From: Pseudogemmobacter bohemicus
GTDB lineage: Bacteria > Pseudomonadota > Alphaproteobacteria > Rhodobacterales > Rhodobacteraceae
Length of the DNA stretch: 64,000 bases
NCBI RefSeq assembly: GCF_003290025.1
Contig: NZ_QNHG01000002.1
Span: forward strand, 694,941-758,940
Direction: 5' to 3'
Made by a program: the position numbers and the translations under genes. Of this stretch, positions 18,257 to 27,241 are shown piece by piece; position 1 is the first letter of the stretch, and every line of letters begins with the position of its first letter. Below the pieces are notes generated by a model that saw only the letters and a list, made by a program, of their open reading frames with translations, was not told where the DNA came from and did no database searches.

Positions 18257-19201
18257 ATGCGACAGGCCAGTTCTGTGACTTTCGGCGGCACCGGGCGCGA
18301 CCGGGGCCATGCCCTGCGCAGTGATCCCGAGGCGCTGGCCGCTTTACTGGCTTCGGGGCTGGTGCTGCCTTTGTGGCGCGGCATGCCGCTGGCCGATGAC
18401 AGTGCGCTGTGTTTTCTGCACGCCGGAGATCCGATGCTGGCCGATGCGCCCGAGCCGGTCTTTCTGGGGCTCTGGCGGGAGAAGGGGGTGTTTGCCACCG
18501 ATCTCTCTGCCTGGCGGCCCGAAGAGGGCCTGCCGACCGAGACCATATTCGATGCCGGGCGGCAGCCGCATCCGCTGGCCCCTGCCGGGCGGCAATTCAT
18601 CGAACTGCGCCAGATCATGGCGGCGCTGGATCCAGACGAGGCCGAGATGGCCGCGACTGCCCGCGCCTTGCTGGAATGGCACCGCTCACACGGTTTCTGT
18701 TCGGCCTGCGGTGCGAAATCCGCAGCCGGCGGCGCCGGCTGGCACCGCAAATGCGCCTCCTGCAAGGCGATGCATTTTCCACGCACCGACCCGGTGGTGA
18801 TCATGCTGGTCACCCGCGGCAATGACCTTTTGCTGGGCCGCAGCCCCGGCTGGCCCGAAGGCATGTATTCCACCCTCGCGGGCTTTATCGAGCCGGGCGA
18901 GACCGTCGAGGCCGCCGTGCGCCGCGAGGTGCATGAAGAGACCGGCGTGATCTGCGGCCCGGTGCGCTATCTGGCCAGCCAGCCCTGGCCCTTCCCCGCC
19001 TCGCTGATGATGGGATGCCATACCGAGGCGGAAAGCTCGGAAATCACCATAGACCCCGAAGAACTGGACCATGCGCTCTGGGTCAGCCGCGAGGATATGG
19101 TGCGGGTGGTGAATGGCACCCATGCGGTGGTGCGCCCGCCACGCAAGGGCTCGATTGCACGGTATCTGATTGATAACTGGCTTGCCGACCGGCTGAATTA
19201 A
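18257..19201 (+). CDS. nudC: NAD(+) diphosphatase NudC (Nudix hydrolase)
   Basis: A 314-residue NudC. An N-terminal domain is followed by a four-cysteine zinc ribbon (GFCSACGAKS and CASCKAMHFPRTDP, about 151-180), then the Nudix box GFIEPGETVEAAVRREVHEETGV (about 212-234) and the NudC-type SQPWPFPASLMMG loop. It cleaves NAD(H) to NMN and AMP and can remove NAD caps from RNA. I take ATG 18257, which has GGAG at good distance; GTG 18242 would add five residues. The product ends without further domains. Confidence 0.93.
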   Translation: MRQASSVTFGGTGRDRGHALRSDPEALAALLASGLVLPLWRGMPLADDSALCFLHAGDPMLADAPEPVFLGLWREKGVFATDLSAWRPEEGLPTETIFDAGRQPHPLAPAGRQFIELRQIMAALDPDEAEMAATARALLEWHRSHGFCSACGAKSAAGGAGWHRKCASCKAMHFPRTDPVVIMLVTRGNDLLLGRSPGWPEGMYSTLAGFIEPGETVEAAVRREVHEETGVICGPVRYLASQPWPFPASLMMGCHTEAESSEITIDPEELDHALWVSREDMVRVVNGTHAVVRPPRKGSIARYLIDNWLADRLN

Positions 19202-19419
19202 GAGAATTGTCAGATGATCAGGCTGCGGCCTGTAGCCTGCCGTTGGCGGGATGGCCGAAATGCGCTATCAAAACGATGAACAGGCGTTGTGACCCAGCCT
19301 GTTGTAACGGTATCTCCGGACAGGTTGCGCCGGCGCAATTCATCCCGACCACGCAGCCTCCCGGGCCCGGGCGGATGCGGGCGCGACCAAAGGCAATGCA
19401 GACAGGCAGGTTCTGACAT
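19202..19419. other. Intergenic region between nudC and the SRPBCC gene
   Basis: A 218-bp stretch with no convincing ORF, RNA or repeat. It presumably carries the promoter of the SRPBCC gene. Confidence 0.4.
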
Positions 19420-19890
19420 ATGAGATTCAGCTCGAAACAGGATATCGAGGCACCGCTGGACTTTGTCTGGAAGGAAATCACCGATTTCGAACATTTCGAG
19501 CGCATGGCCGTGCGGCGCGGGGCCGAAGTCGAGCGGATCGACCATCTGAAACGCCCGGCTGCCGGCATGGGATGGCGCTTGCGCTTTGCCTATAAGGGCA
19601 AGCCGCGCAAGGTGCTGCTGCGCATTGCCGAGATGTCGCCGAACGCCGCGCTGGACCTGGATTTCGACAGTCCCTCGGTGGCGGGCGGCATCCGGCTGGA
19701 ACTGCTGGAACTGGCGCCGAAACGCACCCGGATCTCGCTGGCGGCCGATACCCGCCCCAAGACCATTGCGGCGCGGCTGGTGATCCAGTCGCTGCGGCTG
19801 GTCAAGGGGCGCACACAGCGCAAGCTGGATGGCCAGATGGGCAAATTCGCGAAAATGATCGAGGAGCGCTGGCTGGAAAGAGCGGGCTGA
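19420..19890 (+). CDS. SRPBCC (START-like fold) family protein
   Basis: A 156-residue cytoplasmic protein beginning MRFSSKQDIEAPLDFVWKEITDFEHFERMA. The phrase APLDFVWKEITDFEHFE is typical of polyketide-cyclase/SRPBCC small-ligand-binding proteins. Alternating strands follow (LRFAYKGKPRKVLLRI, GIRLELLELAPKRTRISL) and a long C-terminal helix closes the cavity. No catalytic residues can be inferred. It ends 31 bp from the convergent fnrL gene. The biochemical role is unknown. Confidence 0.75.
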   Translation: MRFSSKQDIEAPLDFVWKEITDFEHFERMAVRRGAEVERIDHLKRPAAGMGWRLRFAYKGKPRKVLLRIAEMSPNAALDLDFDSPSVAGGIRLELLELAPKRTRISLAADTRPKTIAARLVIQSLRLVKGRTQRKLDGQMGKFAKMIEERWLERAG

Positions 19891-19921
19891 GCGCGGCTCG
19901 GGCCCAGGCTCGGGTTCAGGA

Positions 19922-20674
19922 TCAGGCGGGCATGCCGCCATCGGAATCGTCGCCCGCCTCGTCCAGCAGGCGGCGGTAATCCGGGATCTCGATCAGCCGC
20001 TTGCCATGCAGCCGGATGATGCCGTCGCGCTTCAGGGCCGAGATCTGGCGGCTGACGGTTTCCAGCGTTAGGCCCAGGTAATCTGCCATCTCCTCGCGCG
20101 TCAGCGGCAGTTCGACCGAGACCTTGCCCTGCGTGTCGCGCATATGCAGCGAGGCATCGCGCCGCGCCACAATCGCCAGCAGCGAGGCGATCTTTTCCCG
20201 CGCCGTCTTGCGGCCCAGCAAAAGCATCCATTCCCGCGCCGCGTCCAGCTCGTCCAGCGTCATTTCCAGCAGGCGCTGCGCCACATGCGGGGTTTTGACC
20301 AGCATGTCCTCGAACGGTTTGCGGCGGAAGCAGCACATGACCAGATCGGTCGTCGCGGTGACATCATAGCTGGCAATGGACCGGCCCGGGCGCCCGACGA
20401 AATCCGAGGGCAGCAAAAGCCCGACCATCTGGCGCCGCCCATCCTCCATCGTCTGGGTCAGCGTCGCGATCCCTGAGACCACCGAGGCCACGAAATCCAT
20501 CCGGTCCCCCGACCAGATCACCGTCTGGCCGGCCTGAAAGCTGCGGTAGAATTTCAGCTGCTCCAGCGTTTCCATCTCGGCGCTGTCGCAACGCGCACAG
20601 ACGGCACGGTGGCGGATCGGGCAACCGCCGCACTCCATGTGCAAGGCCTGTTTTTCGTGCAGCGTCACGTTCAC
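19922..20674 (-). CDS. fnrL: FnrL, oxygen-sensing Crp/Fnr-family transcription regulator
   Basis: A 250-residue FNR-type activator. The N-terminal cysteines C-GG-C-PIRHRAV-C-AR-C, plus one in the sensor domain, are the [4Fe-4S] ligands that are lost on exposure to oxygen. A cyclic-nucleotide-binding-fold domain (about 30-150) and dimer helix lead to the HTH, where ETVSR matches the E-x-x-S-R recognition residues for TTGAT half-sites. GTG 20674 is chosen because GGAGAGGA precedes it and because the longer frame has a non-homologous 29-residue extension. FNR boxes near fnrL/hemN, usp/ccoN and ccoG in this window are its expected targets. Confidence 0.93.
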   Translation of the reverse strand: MNVTLHEKQALHMECGGCPIRHRAVCARCDSAEMETLEQLKFYRSFQAGQTVIWSGDRMDFVASVVSGIATLTQTMEDGRRQMVGLLLPSDFVGRPGRSIASYDVTATTDLVMCCFRRKPFEDMLVKTPHVAQRLLEMTLDELDAAREWMLLLGRKTAREKIASLLAIVARRDASLHMRDTQGKVSVELPLTREEMADYLGLTLETVSRQISALKRDGIIRLHGKRLIEIPDYRRLLDEAGDDSDGGMPA

Positions 20675-20695
20675 GCCGTTTCCTCTCCGTTGCCA

Positions 20696-20709
20696 TTGAT
20701 CTGCGTCAA
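20696..20709. promoter_or_regulatory. FNR box between fnrL and hemN
   Basis: TTGAT-CTGC-GTCAA matches the FNR consensus TTGAT-N4-ATCAA at 9 of 10 positions. Its centre (20702.5) is exactly 41.5 bp before the A of the hemN ATG, and TAAAGT at 20732-20737 sits where a -10 element belongs, so it fits a class II activated hemN promoter. The same site is 22 bp before the fnrL start and may repress or autoregulate fnrL. Confidence 0.85.
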
Positions 20710-20743
20710 GGAAGATCAGCCTCTGGCGACCTAAAGTAGAGGC

Positions 20744-22099
20744 ATGAAGCCAGATAAGCAACTTGAACGGCTGGGACTTTTTGACGCGAAGGTGCCCCGC
20801 TACACCTCATACCCGACTGCGCCGCATTTCCAGGGCGGCTTCGGCGCAGGAGAATTTGTCTCCTGGCTGGGGCAGATACCGGCGGGGTCGCGCATATCGC
20901 TTTATCTTCATGTACCTTTCTGCCGCAGGTTGTGCTGGTTCTGCGCTTGCCGCACACAAGGCACGCAATCTGAAGATCCTGTGATCGCTTATGCACAGAC
21001 CCTGCGCGACGAGATCGCGCTTCTTGCGCGGCATCTGCCTGAAAAAATTACGCTTTCCAGGCTGCATTGGGGCGGTGGCACCCCAACCCTCTTGCCTCCG
21101 GACGAAATCAGGCGCCTGGCGGATGCGATTTTCTCGGTGGTTCCGATGGCGCCTGGCGGCGAATTCTCGGTCGAGATCGACCCGAACGAGGCCGATGATG
21201 CGCGCCTTGATGCGCTGGCCCGGGCGGGGATGAACCGGGCCTCGATCGGGGTGCAGGATTTCGATCCCGAGATCCAGAAAGCCATCGGCCGCAACCAGAG
21301 TTACGAGTTGACAAAACGTATTGCCGACGGGCTGCGTGCCCGGGGAATTGGCAGTCTGAACGCCGATATCCTTTACGGTCTGCCGCATCAGGACAAATTG
21401 CGTATCGCTGATTCGGTGCAGAAACTGCTTTCGCTGGGGCCGGACCGGGTGGCGCTTTACGGCTATGCCCATGTGCCCTGGATGAGCCGGCGTCAGCAAC
21501 TGATCCCCTCGGACAGCCTGCCGACCCCGCAGGAGCGGCTGGCGCTGTTCGAAACCGCCCGGGCGCTTTTCGCCGCAGATGGCTATGACGAGATCGGCAT
21601 CGACCATTTCGCGCTGCCCGCGGACGGGCTGTCGCAGACCTGGAAAGAGGGGCGTCTGCGCCGCAATTTCCAGGGCTATACTGATGATCAGTCGGGGGTT
21701 CTGGTGGGCCTTGGCGCCTCGTCGATCTCGCGCTTCCCGCAAGGCTATGCGCAGAACGCGCCGGCCACCGCCGCCTATACCAAAGCGATCCGGGAGGGGC
21801 GGTTTTCCGTGAGCAAAGGGCATGTCTTTCAGGGGGAGGATCTTTTGCGCGGCCGCATTATCGAGGCGCTGATGTGCGATTTTCGCGTCTCGGGCGCCGG
21901 GCTTATCCGCGATTACGGTGCCAGCCCGGCCCGGCTTGCGACACTGTTTAAGGCCGCAGAAGAGCGGTTTGGCGATATGGTCACGCTGCAAAACGGTGAT
22001 CTGCTGATCCCCGACCAGGCGCGGCCGCTGACCCGGATGATTGCGCGCATGTTCGACGAATATGACAGCGCGAAGGCGCAGCATTCGGCGGCGGTCTGA
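20744..22099 (+). CDS. hemN: Oxygen-independent coproporphyrinogen III oxidase
   Basis: A 451-residue radical-SAM enzyme. The cluster motif is HVPFCRRLCWFCAC (CX3CX2C plus the extra Cys of true HemN), followed by LHWGGGTPTLL and VEIDPNEA, the SAM-contacting strands, and the HemN C-terminal domain. It decarboxylates coproporphyrinogen III to protoporphyrinogen IX without oxygen, feeding haem (and, in phototrophs, bacteriochlorophyll) synthesis. The ATG has no properly spaced ribosome site, and the predicted FNR-dependent transcription start falls on the ATG itself, suggesting a leaderless message. It is convergent with the glycosyltransferase gene, with 3 bp between the stops. Confidence 0.94.
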   Translation: MKPDKQLERLGLFDAKVPRYTSYPTAPHFQGGFGAGEFVSWLGQIPAGSRISLYLHVPFCRRLCWFCACRTQGTQSEDPVIAYAQTLRDEIALLARHLPEKITLSRLHWGGGTPTLLPPDEIRRLADAIFSVVPMAPGGEFSVEIDPNEADDARLDALARAGMNRASIGVQDFDPEIQKAIGRNQSYELTKRIADGLRARGIGSLNADILYGLPHQDKLRIADSVQKLLSLGPDRVALYGYAHVPWMSRRQQLIPSDSLPTPQERLALFETARALFAADGYDEIGIDHFALPADGLSQTWKEGRLRRNFQGYTDDQSGVLVGLGASSISRFPQGYAQNAPATAAYTKAIREGRFSVSKGHVFQGEDLLRGRIIEALMCDFRVSGAGLIRDYGASPARLATLFKAAEERFGDMVTLQNGDLLIPDQARPLTRMIARMFDEYDSAKAQHSAAV

Positions 22100-22102
22100 G
22101 GC

Positions 22103-23332
22103 CTACGCCTCTGCCATCAGGCTTTCCACCAGCGCGACCTGGGCGGGCAGACAGACCCGTTTCAGATCATATTTCGCGATCACCTGTTCGCGGGCGTGTT
22201 GCCGGATCGCGTCGAACCGCTCTGGCTCTGCCAGGCATTCCGCCAATTGCCGCGCCCAGGCCTTCTGGTCGAAGAAATCCACCAGCAGCCCGGTCTCGCC
22301 ATGGCGGATCATCTCTTCGACCGGCGCCGTGCGCGAGCCCACCACAAGGGCGCCCGCCGCCATCGCCTCGACCATCGACCAGGACAGCACGAATGGATAG
22401 GTCAGATAGGCATGCGCCCGGCTGACCTGCATCAGCCTGAGGTAATCGGCATAGGGCAGTTTGCCGGTGAAATGGATGCGGGACATATCCAGCCGGTCCC
22501 TCACCTCATTCAGGATGACATCCTTCCAGCCCCTGGCATCCTTCGGGGCCGCGCCATAGCTGACCTCGTCACCGCCGACGATCACCACCTGGGCATTCGG
22601 GCGCTCGCGCATCAGGCGCGGCAGCATCCGCATAAAGACATGATAGCCGCGATAAGGCTCCAGATTGCGGTTCACGAAGGTCAACACCTCATCCCCGGCG
22701 CGCAGAACCTGGCCCGAAGGCGTGGTGAAGCGCGCCCCCGGATCGGGGCGGACGGTATCGGTATCAACGCCGTCGAAAATCACATCGACCATAGGGCGCA
22801 AGGCCGCCGGCAGGGTCGAGGCCTGCCACAGGGTCGGCGTCATGCCCCGGTCGGCATGGATCAGCGACTGGCACAGATGCGCGGCGCGGCCCTGGGCGAT
22901 CATCACCTGGTCGAAGCCGCCGGGCGAGAATTCCGGGTCGAAACCCACATCCTGGCCGGTGCCGCGATAATAGAATTCCGAATAGACCAGCAGTTTGGCC
23001 GCCGGCCAGACCTCTTTCAGAAACAACGTCTCGCCCCAACCGGAATGGCCGATGATCAGATCCGGCGAGAAGCCCTCGCGGTCGCGGATGGCGATCGCCG
23101 CGCGGGCAGCCACCACGGCGCGGTCGGAATGGGTGGTGTAATTGCGCCCCAGCCGCGTGACGCGCGGGTCGATCACCTCGGGGGTGAATTTGTAGCGCCA
23201 GGTCGGAATCCTGGTCTGGCGGTCATTCACCTGATCGGTCAGCGCCCGGCAATCATGGCCGCGCCGGACCAGCTCTGGCGCCAGATGCGGGAACTGGCCG
23301 GGGAAATTCTGATGGACGAAAAGGATCTTCAA
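22103..23332 (-). CDS. Family 4 glycosyltransferase
   Basis: A 409-residue GT-B fold transferase beginning [28 protein letters not shown]. The C-terminal half carries the donor-sugar site (RNLEPYRGYHVFMRMLP, VVIVGGDE) and the E-x7-E motif region SWSMVEAMAAGALVVGSRTAPVEEMI (about 325-350). No membrane segment is evident. The acceptor is unknown; lipid- or polysaccharide-directed transfer is usual. Its ATG overlaps the yejF stop by 4 bp (ATGA), so it is the last gene of the yej operon, an unexpected partner for a peptide transporter. Confidence 0.86.
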   Translation of the reverse strand: MKILFVHQNFPGQFPHLAPELVRRGHDCRALTDQVNDRQTRIPTWRYKFTPEVIDPRVTRLGRNYTTHSDRAVVAARAAIAIRDREGFSPDLIIGHSGWGETLFLKEVWPAAKLLVYSEFYYRGTGQDVGFDPEFSPGGFDQVMIAQGRAAHLCQSLIHADRGMTPTLWQASTLPAALRPMVDVIFDGVDTDTVRPDPGARFTTPSGQVLRAGDEVLTFVNRNLEPYRGYHVFMRMLPRLMRERPNAQVVIVGGDEVSYGAAPKDARGWKDVILNEVRDRLDMSRIHFTGKLPYADYLRLMQVSRAHAYLTYPFVLSWSMVEAMAAGALVVGSRTAPVEEMIRHGETGLLVDFFDQKAWARQLAECLAEPERFDAIRQHAREQVIAKYDLKRVCLPAQVALVESLMAEA

Positions 23333-24942
23333 CGTGCGGCCTCCTCGGCCGTGACACGCAGCTCGCCGAAAGCGGCCTCCATCAGGGTGCGGGTGTAATC
23401 GCTGGCGGGGCGCTGAAAAATCTGTTCGGTCGGGCCGGATTCGACCACATCACCCGCCCGCATCACCATCACCTTATGCGACATCGCGCGGATCACCCGC
23501 AGGTCATGGCTGATGAAGATATAGGCCAGCCCCCATTTCTGTTGCAGCCCGCGCAGGAGATCGACGATCTGCACCTGCACCGTCATATCCAGCGCCGAGG
23601 TCGGCTCGTCCAGCACAACGAGTTTCGGGCGCAGGATCATGGCGCGGGCGATGGCGATCCGCTGCCGCTGACCGCCCGAGAACTCATGCGGGTAGCGGGT
23701 CATCGTTGCAGGGTCCAGCCCGACCTCCTGCATGATTTCCGCCACCATATCGCGGCGGTTGCGGCCTGGCTCCACCCCGTGGACGCCAAGGCCCTCGGCG
23801 ATGATCTGCTCTGCCGTCATCCGGGGCGAGAGACTGCCGAACGGGTCCTGGAACACGATCTGCATATCGCGGCGCAGATCGCGCAACCCCTGGCCACGCA
23901 GCCGGGTGATATCCTTGCCCATATAGAAAACCGGCCCTTCAGAGCCGATCAGCCGCATCAGCGCCAGCGCCAGTGTCGTCTTGCCCGAGCCGCTTTCGCC
24001 GACGATTCCCAGCGTCTCACCGGCGCGGACCGAGACATTGGCGTCATTGACCGCCTTCACATGGCCGACGGTGCGCTGGAGAAAGCCTTTGGTGATCGGG
24101 AACCAGACTTTCAGATGCTCGGACCGCACCACTTCCGGCGCGTCTGCGGCCACTGGCCCGGGGCTGCCGCTGGCCTCGGCGGCAAGGAGCTTTTGCGTAT
24201 AGGGATGCTGCGGATTGGCAAAGACCTCAGCCGCCGGCCCCTGTTCGACGATGACACCGTTTTGCATCACACAGACCCGGTCGGCGATGCGGCGCACGAT
24301 GTTCAGGTCATGGGTGATGAACAAGAGGCTCAGCCCCTCTGACGCCTTCAGCTCGGCCAGCAATTCGAGGATCTGCTTCTGGATCGTCACGTCGAGCGCG
24401 GTGGTCGGCTCGTCGGCGACCAGCAACTCTGGCCCATTTGCCAGCGCCATCGCGATCATCACCCGCTGCCGCTGACCGCCCGAAAGCTGATGCGGCCAGG
24501 CGTTCAGCCGGCTTTCAGGGTCGCGAATGCCCACTTTGGTCAAAAGCTCAATCACCCGCGCCCGCGCTTTGGCCCCGCGCAACCCCTGGTGCAGCTCCAG
24601 GCTTTCGGTGATCTGCCGCTCGATGGTGTGGAGCGGGTTCAGGGAGGTCATCGGCTCCTGGAAGATGAAGCTGATATCGTCGCCCCGGATCTGGCGCAGC
24701 TCTGGCTCGGAGAGCTTAGCGATGTCGCGGCCCTGCCAGGAGACGGTGCCAGTGACCGTGGCATTATCCGCGAGCAGCCGCACCGTCGACAGCGCGGTGA
24801 CGGATTTCCCCGAGCCGCTTTCACCGACCAGGGCCACCGTCTCGCCCTTGGCCACGGAAAAGGAAACCCCCTTCACCGCCTCGATCAAACGGCCGTCCTG
24901 GGCAAAGCTGACGCGCAGATCCTTGACGTCAAGCACGCTCAT
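23329..24942 (-). CDS. yejF: Microcin C/peptide ABC transporter ATP-binding protein YejF (double ATPase)
   Basis: A 537-residue tandem ABC ATPase. Domain 1 (about 1-260) has [27 protein letters not shown] and [12 protein letters not shown]; domain 2 (about 280-530) has [26 protein letters not shown] and [12 protein letters not shown]. Each domain has its H-loop (FITHDLN, FISHDLR). One polypeptide supplies both nucleotide sites, as in E. coli YejF. It powers YejB/YejE in peptide (and, in enterobacteria, microcin C) uptake. Start and stop both overlap neighbouring genes by 4 bp. Confidence 0.93.
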   Translation of the reverse strand: MSVLDVKDLRVSFAQDGRLIEAVKGVSFSVAKGETVALVGESGSGKSVTALSTVRLLADNATVTGTVSWQGRDIAKLSEPELRQIRGDDISFIFQEPMTSLNPLHTIERQITESLELHQGLRGAKARARVIELLTKVGIRDPESRLNAWPHQLSGGQRQRVMIAMALANGPELLVADEPTTALDVTIQKQILELLAELKASEGLSLLFITHDLNIVRRIADRVCVMQNGVIVEQGPAAEVFANPQHPYTQKLLAAEASGSPGPVAADAPEVVRSEHLKVWFPITKGFLQRTVGHVKAVNDANVSVRAGETLGIVGESGSGKTTLALALMRLIGSEGPVFYMGKDITRLRGQGLRDLRRDMQIVFQDPFGSLSPRMTAEQIIAEGLGVHGVEPGRNRRDMVAEIMQEVGLDPATMTRYPHEFSGGQRQRIAIARAMILRPKLVVLDEPTSALDMTVQVQIVDLLRGLQQKWGLAYIFISHDLRVIRAMSHKVMVMRAGDVVESGPTEQIFQRPASDYTRTLMEAAFGELRVTAEEAAR

Positions 24943-26048
24943 CGGAAGGTCTTTCTGGGGTCGAATGCGTCACGGATGCCTTCAAAGATGAAGATCAGCA
25001 GCGTGAGCATGATGGCAAAGGTAAAGAACGACACAAAGGCCAGATGCGGCGATTGCAGATTGGCCTGGGCCTGGCGCGACAGCTGGCCAAGGGAGGGCGC
25101 CGACAAGGGCAGGCCAAAGCCCAGGTAGTCGAGCATGGCGAGCGTGCCGATGGTGCCGGTGACCATGAAGGGCAGCATGGTCAGCGTGGCGACCATCGCA
25201 TTCGGCAGCATATGGCGGAACATGATCTGGATGTCGGGCACGCCAAGCGCCCGCGCCGCCCGCACATATTCGAAATTCCGCGCGCGCAGGAATTCGGCCC
25301 GCACGACGCCCACCAGACCCGTCCAGCCGAACAGCACCAGAAGGAACACCATCAGCCAGAAGCTTTTCGCCCAGATCGCGGTCAGGATGATGATGACATA
25401 GATCGAGGGGATCGAACCCCAGAGCTCGATCACGCGCTGGAAGATGAGGTCGGTCTTGCCGCCGAAATAGCCCTGGACCGCGCCGGCCGCGATGCCGAAA
25501 ACCGCGTTCAGCGCCGTGACGATCAGCGCGAAAGTAACCGAAAGGCGGAAGCCATAGATCACCCGCGCCAGCACATCGCGGCTGGCATCATCGGTGCCCA
25601 GCCAGTTCTGAGGGGTGGGGCCTGCGGGCGCCCGGCCGCCGGTATCCACGATGGTGTTGTATTGATAGGGGATCGGCGGCCAGAGGATCCAGCCTTTCTG
25701 TGCCGGCTCGCCCAGCACGGTGCCTTTCTCTTCCAGCTCGGCCATTACGGCTTCGGTATCGTAATCGCATTCCTCATTGCCGCCGGTCATAATCAGGCAT
25801 TGCACCTCGGGCTGGCGGTATTTCGCCTCGGTCCTCAGCACGCCGCCAAAGGCACTTTCGGGGTAAAAGCTGAGGAACGGCGTGTAATACGCGCCCTGGT
25901 AGCGCACCAGCAGCGGCTTGTCATTCGCCACCAGCTCGGCGCCAAGCGAGAGGAGATAAAGCACCGAAAACAGGATCAGCGACCAGAAGGCCCGTTTATT
26001 GGCCTTGAAATTACGCCAGCGGCGCTGGTTCAGCGGCGAAAGTGCCAT
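24939..26048 (-). CDS. yejE: ABC transporter permease YejE
   Basis: A 369-residue permease with the long N-terminal YejE extension: one helix at about 18-38, then a periplasmic segment with YQGAYYTPFLSFYPES. The OppC-like core contains NWLGTDDASRDVLARVIYGFRLS (about 143-165) and the EAA loop FEYVRAARALGVPDIQIMFRHMLPNA (about 259-284). It partners with YejB. The gene overlaps yejF by 4 bp, and its start touches the yejB stop. Confidence 0.92.
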   Translation of the reverse strand: MALSPLNQRRWRNFKANKRAFWSLILFSVLYLLSLGAELVANDKPLLVRYQGAYYTPFLSFYPESAFGGVLRTEAKYRQPEVQCLIMTGGNEECDYDTEAVMAELEEKGTVLGEPAQKGWILWPPIPYQYNTIVDTGGRAPAGPTPQNWLGTDDASRDVLARVIYGFRLSVTFALIVTALNAVFGIAAGAVQGYFGGKTDLIFQRVIELWGSIPSIYVIIILTAIWAKSFWLMVFLLVLFGWTGLVGVVRAEFLRARNFEYVRAARALGVPDIQIMFRHMLPNAMVATLTMLPFMVTGTIGTLAMLDYLGFGLPLSAPSLGQLSRQAQANLQSPHLAFVSFFTFAIMLTLLIFIFEGIRDAFDPRKTFR

Positions 26049-27199
26049 CAGCCCGCCCTCTTCGAGAAATCAATGCGGGGATCGACCAGCACATACATCA
26101 GATCCGACAGGATCCCCACCACCAGCCCGATCAGGCCAAAGGCGAAAAGCGTGCCGAACATCACCGCGAAATCGCGCTCGACCGTGGCGCGGTAGAGCAG
26201 CAGGCCCAGCCCGTCCAGGGTGAAGATCATCTCGATGATCAGCGAAGAGCCGAAGAAGACCCCGAGGAACAGGGCCGGGAAGCCCGCGATCACGATCAGC
26301 ATCGCATTGCGGAAGACATGGCGGTAAAGGACGCGCCGTTCGGAAAGGCCCTTGGCACGGGCGGTCATCACATATTGCTTGCGGATCTCGTCAAGGAAGC
26401 TGTTCTTCGTCAGCAAGGTCAGCGTGGCGAAACTGGCGATCAGCTGCGCCGTGACCGGCAGGGTGATATGCCAGAGATAATCCCTGATCTTGCCGAACCA
26501 CGAAAGGCTGTCCCAGTTATCCGAGGTCAGCCCCCTGAGCGGGAACCATTGCCAATAGGTGCCGCCTGCGAACAGAACCATCAACAGGATCGCAAACAGG
26601 AACCCCGGTATCGCATAGGCCGCGATGATGATCCCCGAGGACCAGGTGTCGAAGGAAGAGCCGTCTTTGACCGCCTTGCGGATCCCCAGCGGGATCGAGA
26701 TGAGATAGGCGATCAGCGTCGACCACAGGCCCAGCGTGATCGAGACCGGCATTTTCTCGATGATCAGATCGACGACCGAGATTTTGCGGAAATAGCTTTC
26801 GCCAAAGTCAAAGCGGGCATAATTCCACATCATAATGCCGAAACGCTCCCAGAAGGGAATCATTTCCTTCTCGCAGGCCGGGTTGGCGGTAGAACGGCGG
26901 CCGGAGAAGCCCTCTTCGCAGATGATGCGGGCAAAGCCGAACTGTTCCTCAAGCTGGGCGCGGTACTCAGGCGACAGGCCCTGGGCCCCGGTATAGCCCG
27001 ATTGCCCGGTGTCGCCGGTGCCGGCATCGCCACCCGCGCCGCTGATTCCCGCTACCGCATCGCCCGAGCCCTGCAGCCGCGCCTCGATCTGGTCAAGCGG
27101 CCCGCCCGGCACCACATTGGTCAGGGCGAAATTGATCAGCATGATGCCGAACAGAGTCGGAATTACCAGTAACAGCCGTCGCAGAATATAGGCGCCCAA
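26048..27199 (-). CDS. yejB: ABC transporter permease YejB
   Basis: A 383-residue permease beginning [37 protein letters not shown], the DppB/YejB anchor. It carries the YejB-specific loop between helices 1 and 2 (Gly/Asp-rich stretch about 50-75, then [15 protein letters not shown]). The EAA loop reads [24 protein letters not shown] (about 274-297). It forms the channel with YejE. The binding-protein gene yejA lies 42 bp upstream in the same direction. Confidence 0.92.
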   Translation of the reverse strand: MGAYILRRLLLVIPTLFGIMLINFALTNVVPGGPLDQIEARLQGSGDAVAGISGAGGDAGTGDTGQSGYTGAQGLSPEYRAQLEEQFGFARIICEEGFSGRRSTANPACEKEMIPFWERFGIMMWNYARFDFGESYFRKISVVDLIIEKMPVSITLGLWSTLIAYLISIPLGIRKAVKDGSSFDTWSSGIIIAAYAIPGFLFAILLMVLFAGGTYWQWFPLRGLTSDNWDSLSWFGKIRDYLWHITLPVTAQLIASFATLTLLTKNSFLDEIRKQYVMTARAKGLSERRVLYRHVFRNAMLIVIAGFPALFLGVFFGSSLIIEMIFTLDGLGLLLYRATVERDFAVMFGTLFAFGLIGLVVGILSDLMYVLVDPRIDFSKRAG

Positions 27200-27241
27200 G
27201 GTCGTCCTGCCTGTTCGTTCAGAGATCGGTTGGAGTAACGG

